This document shows, one piece after another, positions 1 to 7,227 of a DNA stretch of 18,326 nucleotides (the stretch's first letter is position 1; every line of letters starts with the position of its first letter). Both the position numbers and the translations under genes were made by a program. This stretch comes from Flavobacteriales bacterium (GTDB lineage: Bacteria; Bacteroidota; Bacteroidia; Flavobacteriales; JABDKJ01): assembly GCA_013002285.1 (NCBI GenBank), contig JABDKJ010000036.1:1-18326 (forward strand). Direction: 5' to 3'. The notes beneath the pieces were generated by a model that was not told the origin of the DNA, searched no databases, and saw nothing but the letters and a program-made list of their open reading frames with translations.

Positions 1-116
1 GAGTTGTGCTAAGGAAAGACAGTCTTTGGAAGCTTGCTCACTACAATTTGGCAGTAACAATTGACAACGAAAAAATAGATGGATTCATCGAATTGACAGC
101 TTCTGAAAAAGAATGA
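1..116 (+). CDS. C-terminal end of an NTF2/DUF4440 (SnoaL-like) family protein, partial
   Basis: Only the last 37 codons are present, read in frame 3 and ending in TGA at 114-116. The tail contains WKLAHYNLAVTIDNEKIDG, which resembles the last beta-strands of bacterial nuclear-transport-factor-2-like proteins (DUF4440/SnoaL_3). In these, a Trp-Lys-Leu/Ile-x-His-Tyr segment follows a 'written by the assay' type of sheet. Family members are small cone-shaped proteins, often of unknown function. The start lies outside the window, so length, export signal and active-site pocket cannot be judged. The next gene starts 56 nt downstream on the same strand, so cotranscription is possible. The family call is from pattern memory on a short tail and is moderate at best. 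Confidence 0.5.
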   Translation, partial: VVLRKDSLWKLAHYNLAVTIDNEKIDGFIELTASEKE

Positions 117-158
117 GTTAATTTGTATTCAGCTATTTCCTATAGTAGAATTTGATAC

Positions 159-166
159 TATCTTTG
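159..166 (+). promoter_or_regulatory. Possible Bacteroidota -7 box (TATCTTTG) just before the BatA-domain gene
   Basis: TATCTTTG matches the Bacteroidota -7 consensus TAnnTTTG exactly. No convincing TTG-type -33 element is seen about 19 nt upstream. The box ends only 6 nt before the ATG at 173, so a transcript from it would be nearly leaderless. That makes it either an unusual promoter or a chance match. Confidence 0.2.
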
Positions 167-172
167 GCCCCA

Positions 173-2215
173 ATGAAATTTCTATATCCTGAATTTCTCT
201 GGGCCCTACTAGCGATCGCTATACCGATCATTATTCACCTTTTTAGTTTCAGGAGATTCAAAAGGGTCAAATTCTCTAATGTTAGAATGATCGAGGAAGT
301 AAAGGAAGAGACCCAATCCAAAAGAAATTTAAAACATCTACTTATTCTTCTCTCTCGTATTCTGGCCATTGCAGCTTTAGTGTTTGCATTTGCGCAACCT
401 TATATACCAGCTGAGAATGTTCAGAATATTGCGGGTACCAAGGCTGTTTCAATATATATAGACAACTCTTTCAGTATGGATGCCAGTGGAGAGGAAGGTC
501 CGCTCATACAGCAAGCCAAAGAGCAAGCTTTAACGATAGTTAATTCATATGATCAAAGCGACCTCTTCAATGTTTTGACAAATGATTTCGAAGGAAGACA
601 TCAAAGATTATTGAACAGAGGCGATATTATAAAATTGATCGAAGAAATTCAGATCACACCCAATTCAAAAATCTTGTCTGAAGTCATCGCTAGACAACAA
701 GACATTTTGATAGATGCAGATGCACTTGCAAAAAGGGCTTTCATAATTTCAGACTTTCAAAGAACATTCATTGATGGCAGCCCAATAACGAACGACACTA
801 TTGTTCGTTATAATTTTCGTCCATTGTTAGCAAACGAAAGTTCTAACATTTACATAGATACCCTTTGGTTCAGATCTCCTGTTAGACAGCTGAATGCAAA
901 TGAAGAACTAACCGTGAGAGTAGTGAACAACTCTTCTAATTCATTCGAAAACATACAATTGGACCTGAAGATCAATGGAGTACAAAAAGCCATAAGCACC
1001 ATAGACCTAAAACCTAAGAGCGTTGCTGACACCACTTTATACTTCAGGAATTCTATACCTGGAAATATGGCTGGTCATGTTTCTATCAAAGATCATCCCA
1101 TTGTCTACGATGACGACATGTACTTTAGTTTTGATGTGGCTGAAAAAGTGAACGTGTTAGTGATCAACGAGAGCTCTGCAAAAGATGTTGTTTCCAACAT
1201 ATTTCGGAATGACGAGTTGTTCCAACTAAGAAACTTCGCGAGCAATAGAGTTGATTATGCAGAGTTTGATAAAACGGACTTTATTGTTTTGAACAACCTC
1301 AATTCCATTTCCAGCGGAATGTCCCAGGAGTTGAATAAATTTGCACGTAATGGAGGAAGTGTTGTACTATTTCCAGGCCCCAATTTAGACTTGAGTTCCA
1401 CGAATGAATTTCTACTTAATGTCGGAGCTAATACTTTCGGGAATAGTTTGAAAGAACCTCTTAAAGTAAGGGACATCCTTCTTGAACATCCTTTGTTCAA
1501 AGAAGTATTCGAGAAGATACCAAATAATGTAAACCTGCCTGAAACAAAAGAATTTTACCCTATAAACAGAAGATCTATTTCCAACGAACAAAGACTTCTG
1601 CAACTCCAGAACGGAAGTAGTTTCCTATCGGGTTATGACCTTGACAAAGGGCATGTCTATGTATTCGCAGTTCCTTCAATCGCTGAATTCAGCAACTTAC
1701 CAAAACATGCACTTTTCGTCACTTCTCTTCTAAGAATGGCTGAGCTGAGCCTTTATTCTGGCCAGTTGTATTACACAATAGGGAAAGAATCGATGACCAG
1801 TTCCTTAGACCTGGAACTCTCCGGTGATCAGGTCGTTCATTTTGTTAATGCAGCTTCTGGATATGATGTTATTCCTGAGAGAGGGTATAATGCCAATAGA
1901 ACGGCATTGTTCTTTCAAGACCAAATAAAAGAAGCCAATAACTACGAAATAAGGATCTTAGATGAATTAGTTGGGAGTATTTCGTTCAATTATCCGAGAA
2001 CAGAATCGGAGCTTTCATTCTTTACTAGAACCGAGCTAGAACAGGAACTTAAAAATAGCAAGATCAATAATTTCCAGATCATAGGTAGAAATGTAAAAGA
2101 CCTGGGATCGAGCATAGAGAGTCTTAGTGAAGGTAAAAAATATTGGAAGTGGTTTTTGATCTTGGCCTTGGTCATGTTAGCCATCGAGATCATTTTAATA
2201 CGGATCATTATTTAA
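173..2215 (+). CDS. BatA-domain, VWA-like inner-membrane protein
   Basis: A 680-residue protein. The N-terminus is the typical BatA (aerotolerance regulator N-terminal) double-transmembrane module: it begins MKFLYPEFLW, with helices at about 6-25 and 56-76 separated by a basic loop. A von Willebrand A-like region follows with a DxSxS MIDAS motif (D97-N-S-F-S101), so it may bind a divalent metal. The middle is beta-rich, and about residues 320-430 resemble a glutamine-amidotransferase-like fold. A last membrane helix lies near 657-680. The bulk should face the periplasm (inference). I chose ATG 173 because BatA proteins start MxFxxPxFLW; the frame is open from an upstream TTG at 152. The stop overlaps the next start as TAATG, so it is translationally coupled to the dihydroorotase-like gene. 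The family is linked to aerotolerance in Bacteroides and Francisella, but its molecular role is unsettled. Confidence 0.85.
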   Translation: MKFLYPEFLWALLAIAIPIIIHLFSFRRFKRVKFSNVRMIEEVKEETQSKRNLKHLLILLSRILAIAALVFAFAQPYIPAENVQNIAGTKAVSIYIDNSFSMDASGEEGPLIQQAKEQALTIVNSYDQSDLFNVLTNDFEGRHQRLLNRGDIIKLIEEIQITPNSKILSEVIARQQDILIDADALAKRAFIISDFQRTFIDGSPITNDTIVRYNFRPLLANESSNIYIDTLWFRSPVRQLNANEELTVRVVNNSSNSFENIQLDLKINGVQKAISTIDLKPKSVADTTLYFRNSIPGNMAGHVSIKDHPIVYDDDMYFSFDVAEKVNVLVINESSAKDVVSNIFRNDELFQLRNFASNRVDYAEFDKTDFIVLNNLNSISSGMSQELNKFARNGGSVVLFPGPNLDLSSTNEFLLNVGANTFGNSLKEPLKVRDILLEHPLFKEVFEKIPNNVNLPETKEFYPINRRSISNEQRLLQLQNGSSFLSGYDLDKGHVYVFAVPSIAEFSNLPKHALFVTSLLRMAELSLYSGQLYYTIGKESMTSSLDLELSGDQVVHFVNAASGYDVIPERGYNANRTALFFQDQIKEANNYEIRILDELVGSISFNYPRTESELSFFTRTELEQELKNSKINNFQIIGRNVKDLGSSIESLSEGKKYWKWFLILALVMLAIEIILIRIII

Positions 2216-3468
2216 TGGAAAGACTCATTAGATCGGCAATCATCGTAGACCCCAATTCGAAACACAATGGGAAGAAGCGAGATATATTGATCAAAAATGG
2301 CGTTGTAGATAAGATCGGTAATTCTCTCAACGCCAAAGCAAAAACCATAGAAGCGGAGGATCTTTTTATTTCACCTGGCTGGTTCGATCTAAAAGTGAAC
2401 TTTTGTGAACCTGGGTATGAATTCAAAGAAGACCTTAATACAGGAATAGCAGCTGCTAAGTCAGGTGGTTTTACAGGAGCTGCACATTCACCTTTCTTAG
2501 ACCCTGTGATCTCAACACGCAGTCAGGTTGAGTATCTGCGAGATCGCGCTAAAAATTTACATTTCGATCTGAGGCCGATCGGTTCTTTGACACAAGGTGC
2601 TGCCGGGAAAGTGATCTCAGAGATGTATGACATGCATCTAGGAGGCGCAGCTGCATTTAGTGACCTCTATAAAGAGGTGAGTTCTGGTATTATGTTAAAA
2701 GCATTGCAATATGTCACTCCATTTAAAGGTCTGATCATATCAATGCCGCTAGACCATTCAATTGCCGGAAATGCATATGTGCACGAAGGAAAGACCAGTG
2801 CTTCCATTGGGCTGCCAGGAATTCCTGCCATGGCAGAAGAGATCAGGATAAAAAGAGATCTTGAACTACTTGAACATTCAAATTCAAAGCTGCATTTTTC
2901 AGGTATCAGTTCAGCTAAAGGGATAGACTTGATCAAGAAAGCCAAAAAGAAGGGAGTAGCAATAACTGCTGATGTACATTTTCAAAATCTTGTCTTCAAT
3001 GATGAGAGCATTCTGGACTTTGATAGCAACAAAAAAATATTTCCTCCAGCAAGATCTGAGAGCGATAGAAAAGCACTGATCAAAGCAGTCAAAGATGGAA
3101 CGATAGATGTCATCGTTTCAGATCACAGGCCGGAAAACATTGAAAGTAAAGATCTTGAATTCGAATATGCTGAATTTGGTATAGGGGCTATTTCCACTAT
3201 GTATTCAGTATTGACAGAATATGGTATAGACCGAAACCTTTTTGTTTCGGCTGTTGCCCTGAAACCAAGGGCTGTCCTAGGTATTGAAATTCCGACTTTA
3301 GAAGAAGGTTCGAAAGCAGAGTTCACTCTATTCCAAGAAGGAAAAGAGTGGACAGCAACTGCTGAAAAAAGCAAGTCTCGTTCGAAGAACGACCCATTTT
3401 TAAACACTACTTATTCAAACAAGGTCTTGGGAACTATCTTTGAAAACGAATTTTATCTAAATGCCTGA
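2215..3468 (+). CDS. Dihydroorotase-like amidohydrolase lacking metal-binding histidines (probable pseudoenzyme)
   Basis: A 417-residue protein with the full length and segment order of type I dihydroorotase (DHOase; ring closure of carbamoyl-aspartate in pyrimidine synthesis). The catalytic signature is broken. The HxH strand, normally D-x-H-V-H-x-R-E-P-G, reads D58-L-K60-V-N62-F-C64-E-P-G. The position of the next ligand His (HxED) reads M177-P-L-D. The HVST-type His position reads G230-I-S-S. Aspartates near 150 (FSD) and 303 (SDH) remain. Four metal-ligand histidines are therefore missing, by my unaided alignment. Database annotation would probably say pyrC. Non-catalytic DHOase homologues (PyrC') are known as structural partners of aspartate transcarbamoylase in Pseudomonas. 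Here the gene is instead coupled to BatA through a 1-nt overlap (TAATG), which sets the start at 2215. Its 3' end overlaps the convergent esterase by 16 bp. Confidence 0.85.
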   Translation: MERLIRSAIIVDPNSKHNGKKRDILIKNGVVDKIGNSLNAKAKTIEAEDLFISPGWFDLKVNFCEPGYEFKEDLNTGIAAAKSGGFTGAAHSPFLDPVISTRSQVEYLRDRAKNLHFDLRPIGSLTQGAAGKVISEMYDMHLGGAAAFSDLYKEVSSGIMLKALQYVTPFKGLIISMPLDHSIAGNAYVHEGKTSASIGLPGIPAMAEEIRIKRDLELLEHSNSKLHFSGISSAKGIDLIKKAKKKGVAITADVHFQNLVFNDESILDFDSNKKIFPPARSESDRKALIKAVKDGTIDVIVSDHRPENIESKDLEFEYAEFGIGAISTMYSVLTEYGIDRNLFVSAVALKPRAVLGIEIPTLEEGSKAEFTLFQEGKEWTATAEKSKSRSKNDPFLNTTYSNKVLGTIFENEFYLNA

Positions 3469-5174
3469 TCGATCTTCACGATCTTCCTACTGACACCCCC
3501 AATCTTAAGAATATAAACCCCTGGGGCCAGACTGCTGGTCTCAAGAGTAATTGAGTTCCAAGTGCTGCCGACCACATTAACGGAACATCTTTCACCTTTG
3601 AGTGAATGCATTGAAATGTCATTTGATATGTTTTCTGTCCGAATTATAATATTATCATCAAATGGATTAGGATACAACTCTATAACTTTCTTATCCGCTC
3701 CATGTTTGGTCGAATATCCTAGATCTGAGATCGGGATAACAGAAGCTGGAACTTGACTGTTATTACAAGCACAGAATTCGTTCAATGCATTTATATTCCA
3801 GGCCAAGTGATCCGGAGAGCTAACACACACACCTGTACTATCTATAATCTCTAAATAATCAAATGCAAAATTATGCGTAAGGTCCGGGCACGGTATATTT
3901 TCCAAATTCGTTCCATGAACAATAGTTGACGTGCTGTTGAAAAGTACTTTTGCCCTTAAGAATTGAAGTATTTTTGTGTTAAGGACTTCCGAAGGAAGAA
4001 ATCCACAAACCGTTGCTGGAGTGCATTCGTCCGTTTGTATATAGTATCCGTGATTCCCATGGTAAACACTCCAAAGTACAGCATCAATGTTTTTAGAGAT
4101 CAACTCGCACATCATTCTCTCTGAACCATGAGTATAAAATTTTGAAGTATCTGAATGATCTCCATGTCCAATATAATTGCTTTGATAAGGAATAACTTCA
4201 TCCCATGATCCATGAACAAGAAATGCTGGTGGGTCATTGGAGTCTATCCAACTAAGATCATGGATGGAGCCCCATAAACTGAAGACAGCGGCAAATTCAA
4301 AATCATTCGGAAGCAAAGGAGCATAACCCAATGTATCCATAGGTCCAAAATTGTTAGCGATCAAATTTCCAACCGGGTCATTTTCAAAATCAGCCCCATC
4401 AAGATAAGCCGAAGTTATCGCTACCTGACCACCATTGCTGATCCCACCGATAAAAACTTTGTTTAGATCGATGTTGAGCCCTAAATTCTTAGGATCTTTC
4501 AAAGCATAGCCCACGGCAGCAAGTGCATCTTGGCGATTGAAATACATCATCCATCTGTAGAAAGTATCGGCCTCATCCTCTTTTCCGGCCAGAACCATAC
4601 AGCTATTGCATCTGTAATATTGGTTTTCCAATACCGATGGGTTACTCAAAAAGGCATGATAAGCGCATGAATCAAGTGTATTCCCATTCGAAGCATTCGG
4701 TGAAAGGTCTACATAAAAACCTTCCTCCACTACCCTGGTCATTGTCCGGTATTCGTAAGTAATTACCACAAAACCCTTCTTTGCTAAAGAACTAAGCAAG
4801 TATCGATAACCCTCGTCATCCAGTAATTTCGATTTACCAATAGGTGAATCATACCCACTTCCTCTTGGAACAAGAACTACTGGTCTATTGTCCTCATTGT
4901 TATAAGGAGTGTAAACATCCAACTGCAAGTTTATCTTAGACCATGGACTGGGATCGTTCGGAAGCTTACCGAGCCTAGGTGCATTGTAGACAAAATGATC
5001 TCTATGGATGATGTAGTCGAAGTCCACAGAGTTATAGTCTGGAGGTGTAAGGTTTGAAATGCATGAATCAGGATCCACACATGAATCACATATCTGGATC
5101 ACGTCCTGTGAAAATATGCCTACGGGCATAGCTAACAAGATCGTGAGGAACAAAATATTTAGCGCAGAACGCAT
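3453..5174 (-). CDS. Secreted alpha/beta-hydrolase (carboxylesterase-like) with T9SS C-terminal sorting domain
   Basis: A 573-residue exported protein. The signal peptide is about residues 1-22, ending GIFSQ. An esterase/lipase-type alpha/beta-hydrolase core follows: an oxyanion-type strand-loop near 98-106 (RPVVLVPRGSG), the nucleophile elbow G244-I-S246-N-G, a likely acid D325 in HGSWDEVIPY and a likely base H372 or H375 in VYHGNHGYY. Many cysteines (29, 32, 38, 170, 189, 192 and others) suggest disulfides after export. Residues about 497-573 form a Por/type IX secretion sorting domain, starting VIELYPNPF and containing SSLAPGVYILKI. The enzyme should therefore cross the outer membrane and be released or surface-anchored. 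The substrate is unknown; the fold is shared with polymer and polyester esterases as well as peptidases. The 410-490 stretch between core and sorting domain is unassigned. The gene is divergent from the zinc protease gene. Confidence 0.82.
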   Translation of the reverse strand: MRSALNILFLTILLAMPVGIFSQDVIQICDSCVDPDSCISNLTPPDYNSVDFDYIIHRDHFVYNAPRLGKLPNDPSPWSKINLQLDVYTPYNNEDNRPVVLVPRGSGYDSPIGKSKLLDDEGYRYLLSSLAKKGFVVITYEYRTMTRVVEEGFYVDLSPNASNGNTLDSCAYHAFLSNPSVLENQYYRCNSCMVLAGKEDEADTFYRWMMYFNRQDALAAVGYALKDPKNLGLNIDLNKVFIGGISNGGQVAITSAYLDGADFENDPVGNLIANNFGPMDTLGYAPLLPNDFEFAAVFSLWGSIHDLSWIDSNDPPAFLVHGSWDEVIPYQSNYIGHGDHSDTSKFYTHGSERMMCELISKNIDAVLWSVYHGNHGYYIQTDECTPATVCGFLPSEVLNTKILQFLRAKVLFNSTSTIVHGTNLENIPCPDLTHNFAFDYLEIIDSTGVCVSSPDHLAWNINALNEFCACNNSQVPASVIPISDLGYSTKHGADKKVIELYPNPFDDNIIIRTENISNDISMHSLKGERCSVNVVGSTWNSITLETSSLAPGVYILKIGGVSRKIVKIDQAFR

Positions 5175-5216
5175 AAACTAGCTTATCATTTTGATGTGGT
5201 GTTGTGCTCAATAAAG

Positions 5217-5241
5217 TTTAACCTTAAACGGTAAGGTTAAA
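5217..5241. promoter_or_regulatory. Perfect 10-bp inverted repeat between divergent genes (possible operator)
   Basis: TTTAACCTTA and TAAGGTTAAA form perfect 10-bp arms around the 5-nt centre AACGG. The repeat lies 43 nt upstream of the minus-strand esterase start and about 100 nt upstream of the plus-strand protease start. Both neighbouring genes begin here, so a transcription terminator is not expected. A binding site for a dimeric regulator or a 5'-UTR hairpin are the alternatives. Direct observation of the repeat is certain; its role is inference. Confidence 0.45.
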
Positions 5242-5265
5242 TATAGTCAGATCCAAGTGTTTATA

Positions 5266-5281
5266 AAAGGCTTATGCCTTT
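5266..5281. repeat. Short hairpin (6-bp arms) with flanking A/T run
   Basis: AAAGGC and GCCTTT are separated by TTAT and followed by a T-rich stretch. The hairpin sits between the 10-bp inverted repeat and the protease start. It is too small and too far from any upstream gene end to be called a terminator with confidence. It could act as a 5'-UTR hairpin of the protease transcript. Confidence 0.25.
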
Positions 5282-5339
5282 ATTTATTTAGTGACAAAAT
5301 TTTTTAAACTCGTCTTTATATAAAGAAAAATCTCAAAAA

Positions 5340-6023
5340 ATGGATACAGGATATATCGTAATTGGTGGGATCTTTGCTGTTATAAGCACCTTGGTTGGAA
5401 GCAGGCTCAAATCCAAGTTCAAGCATTATTCCCAGATACATCTTCAGAATGGAATGAGTGGAAAAGAGATCGCGGAAAAGATGCTCGCTGATCATGGAAT
5501 TACGGATGTTGAAGTAAAGTCTGTTCGCGGGCAGCTCACAGATCATTACAATCCGGTGAACAAAACGGTAAATCTCAGTGAAGTCGTATACTCTCATGAA
5601 AACGCATCTGCAGCAGCTGTTGCAGCACATGAAGTGGGACATGCCGTACAACACGCTACTTCTTATAGATGGTTGACCATGCGAAGTAAAATGGTACCAG
5701 CCGTGAACATATCAGCAAAGTTCTTGAACATCGCTCTCATGGCCGGACTTTTTATTCTGGCCCAATTCAATAACCCGATAGTGATGTATTTTGCTATACT
5801 TCTGTTCGCGGTCACTACCCTTTTCTCGCTGATCACATTGCCTGTGGAATATGATGCCAGCAATAGGGCTTTGGCTTGGATGACCCAAAAGAACATGGTC
5901 ACTCAGGAAGAGCATGCTGGAGCAAAAGATGCACTTAAATGGGCTGCAAGAACCTACTTGGTTGCCGCAATAGGATCCATTGCAAACCTCCTCTACTTCC
6001 TTTCTCGAGTGAACAGGAATTAA
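5340..6023 (+). CDS. Zinc metallopeptidase, YugP family, integral membrane
   Basis: A 227-residue protein matching the usual length (about 225-235) of the YugP-type neutral zinc metallopeptidases. The N-terminal helix is at about 4-20. The zinc motif is H97-E-V-G-H101, preceded by an Ala-rich helix, with a probable third ligand E170 in TLPVEYDAS. Two further hydrophobic helices lie at about 127-168 and one at about 205-222. The conserved segment GMSGKEIAEKMLADHGI precedes the catalytic domain. The peptidase sits in the cytoplasmic membrane. Its substrates are unknown for most members, so a quality-control role is inference. The ATG at 5340 puts the first helix directly at the N-terminus as in homologues. 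The stop TAA at 6021-6023 overlaps the stop of the convergent nuclease-family gene. Confidence 0.9.
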   Translation: MDTGYIVIGGIFAVISTLVGSRLKSKFKHYSQIHLQNGMSGKEIAEKMLADHGITDVEVKSVRGQLTDHYNPVNKTVNLSEVVYSHENASAAAVAAHEVGHAVQHATSYRWLTMRSKMVPAVNISAKFLNIALMAGLFILAQFNNPIVMYFAILLFAVTTLFSLITLPVEYDASNRALAWMTQKNMVTQEEHAGAKDALKWAARTYLVAAIGSIANLLYFLSRVNRN

Positions 6024-7120
6024 TTCATCTGAAATTGGATGTATACTGGAAGGTGATCTGAAAAGCCACCAAAGTACTTTGTGCCTCCATAAGATCGGTT
6101 AGGTCTATAGTCTCCATATTTTGGATGCTTATACATCATCCATTCTTCTTTTACTATGGAAATGGTCTCGTCTAACAATTCAAGATCTTTCGAATTCCTC
6201 AGCGGGTTTGAGACCATGATCTGGTCTAGCATTACCCAGTCCCCTCTATAGTTATAAGTCCCAATGCCCTCTATGCCATGCGAAGAAGCTGCAGTATTGA
6301 AGAAGTGGTCGGGTTCGGGTCCGCCATCTGCTTTTATCACTTCTCGTATGCTTTTGTTGTTTGGGTAGTCATTGAAGTCTCCCATGAGCAAGATCTTCGC
6401 ATCGGGGTCTTCCCACTGGATCTCTTCGATCTTTCTTTGCACAACATTTGCACAGTTCAAACGCTTGAACTCCGTTTCCTTTGCACCATCTCTCCTCGAA
6501 GACCAGTGGTTGACAAAGACATGAAGGTCTTGGTTGTTCACCTCGCCCTGAATATAAAGAATGTCGCGTGTCTTGATGTCTGGGTTGTCCACAAAATCTA
6601 CACGAAGGCTAGTATGACTTTCGTATTTGAACACATCGCTATTGTAGATGAGTCCTACGTCTATTCCCCTATTGTCTGGACTTTCTTCATGCACTACTTT
6701 ATAATCTGTCTTGCCAAGTTCACCTTGTTCTTTCAAGTCGTTTATCACTTGTTCATTCTCTATTTCCACCAAGCCGATCAGATCAGCTTCATCCCCGGCA
6801 TTTGCATTCAAAGTAGATAGAACACGACCTAGATTCCTGAGTTTCTCTGAATACCGTTCTGCCGTCCATCGTTTTTCTGAACTCGGTAAAAATTGGTTGT
6901 CGTTGGTTTTGGGATCATCATAAATATCGAAGAGATTCTCCACGTTGTAGAATGCAACTGTAAATTTTTCGCCCTTCTTTGGGTCCGAAACAGTTCTATC
7001 AACTTTGTCTTTTTCGTTTACTTTGGAAGCACTATTTTCTTTGGTTCCATTACACGAAAAAATGAAAATTGAAATGGCAACAAATAGGAGGCAACGCATG
7101 GTTTTTTTGCTTTTGATCAT
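6020..7120 (-). CDS. Endonuclease/exonuclease/phosphatase-family lipoprotein
   Basis: A 366-residue protein of the Mg2+-dependent EEP superfamily (DNase I / exonuclease III / sphingomyelinase fold). Motifs in order: FTVAFYNVENLFD (53-65, metal-site Asn59), LIGLVEIEN (E119), RGIDVGLIYN, FVNHWSSR (H205), LLMGDFND (D248, N250), the late MLDQIM and the terminal FSDHLPV (D355, H356). All catalytic residues expected of the superfamily appear present. The N-terminus has a lysine-rich start, a hydrophobic stretch and a lipobox ending at Cys23 (IFIFSCNG), so the product should be a lipidated envelope protein. The substrate may be extracellular DNA, a phosphodiester or a lipid head group, and cannot be decided. 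An internal ATG at 7099 (residue 8) also leaves an intact lipobox. The gene is divergent from the OmpA gene. Confidence 0.88.
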   Translation of the reverse strand: MIKSKKTMRCLLFVAISIFIFSCNGTKENSASKVNEKDKVDRTVSDPKKGEKFTVAFYNVENLFDIYDDPKTNDNQFLPSSEKRWTAERYSEKLRNLGRVLSTLNANAGDEADLIGLVEIENEQVINDLKEQGELGKTDYKVVHEESPDNRGIDVGLIYNSDVFKYESHTSLRVDFVDNPDIKTRDILYIQGEVNNQDLHVFVNHWSSRRDGAKETEFKRLNCANVVQRKIEEIQWEDPDAKILLMGDFNDYPNNKSIREVIKADGGPEPDHFFNTAASSHGIEGIGTYNYRGDWVMLDQIMVSNPLRNSKDLELLDETISIVKEEWMMYKHPKYGDYRPNRSYGGTKYFGGFSDHLPVYIQFQMN

Positions 7121-7144
7121 CTGAGCTTTTAGTGTTCAATTGCC

Positions 7145-7152
7145 CAAAAATA
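7145..7152 (-). promoter_or_regulatory. Candidate -7 promoter box for the EEP-family lipoprotein gene
   Basis: On the minus strand this reads TATTTTTG, an exact match to the Bacteroidota -7 consensus TAnnTTTG. It would place transcription start roughly 20 nt before the ATG at 7120, a plausible leader. A TTG lies 15 nt further upstream on the minus strand (7168-7170), closer than the usual -33 spacing, so the -33 element is uncertain. Confidence 0.4.
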
Positions 7153-7227
7153 AGCATGTACTGGTAACAACCTTGGATTTTCGCTTATTTTCTTTAAATT
7201 CACAATGACTAGATATCTATTGCTATA

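Noticed and set aside
2143..2214. Upstream in-frame ATG extending the DHOase-like gene by 24 codons
   Set aside because: It would overlap the BatA gene by 73 nt and add residues unlike any DHOase N-terminus; ATG 2215 starts the normal first strand and overlaps by 1 nt.
6278..6820. 180-codon open frame on the plus strand
   Set aside because: It lies wholly antisense to the EEP-family gene, whose motifs are complete; its translation resembles no known protein.
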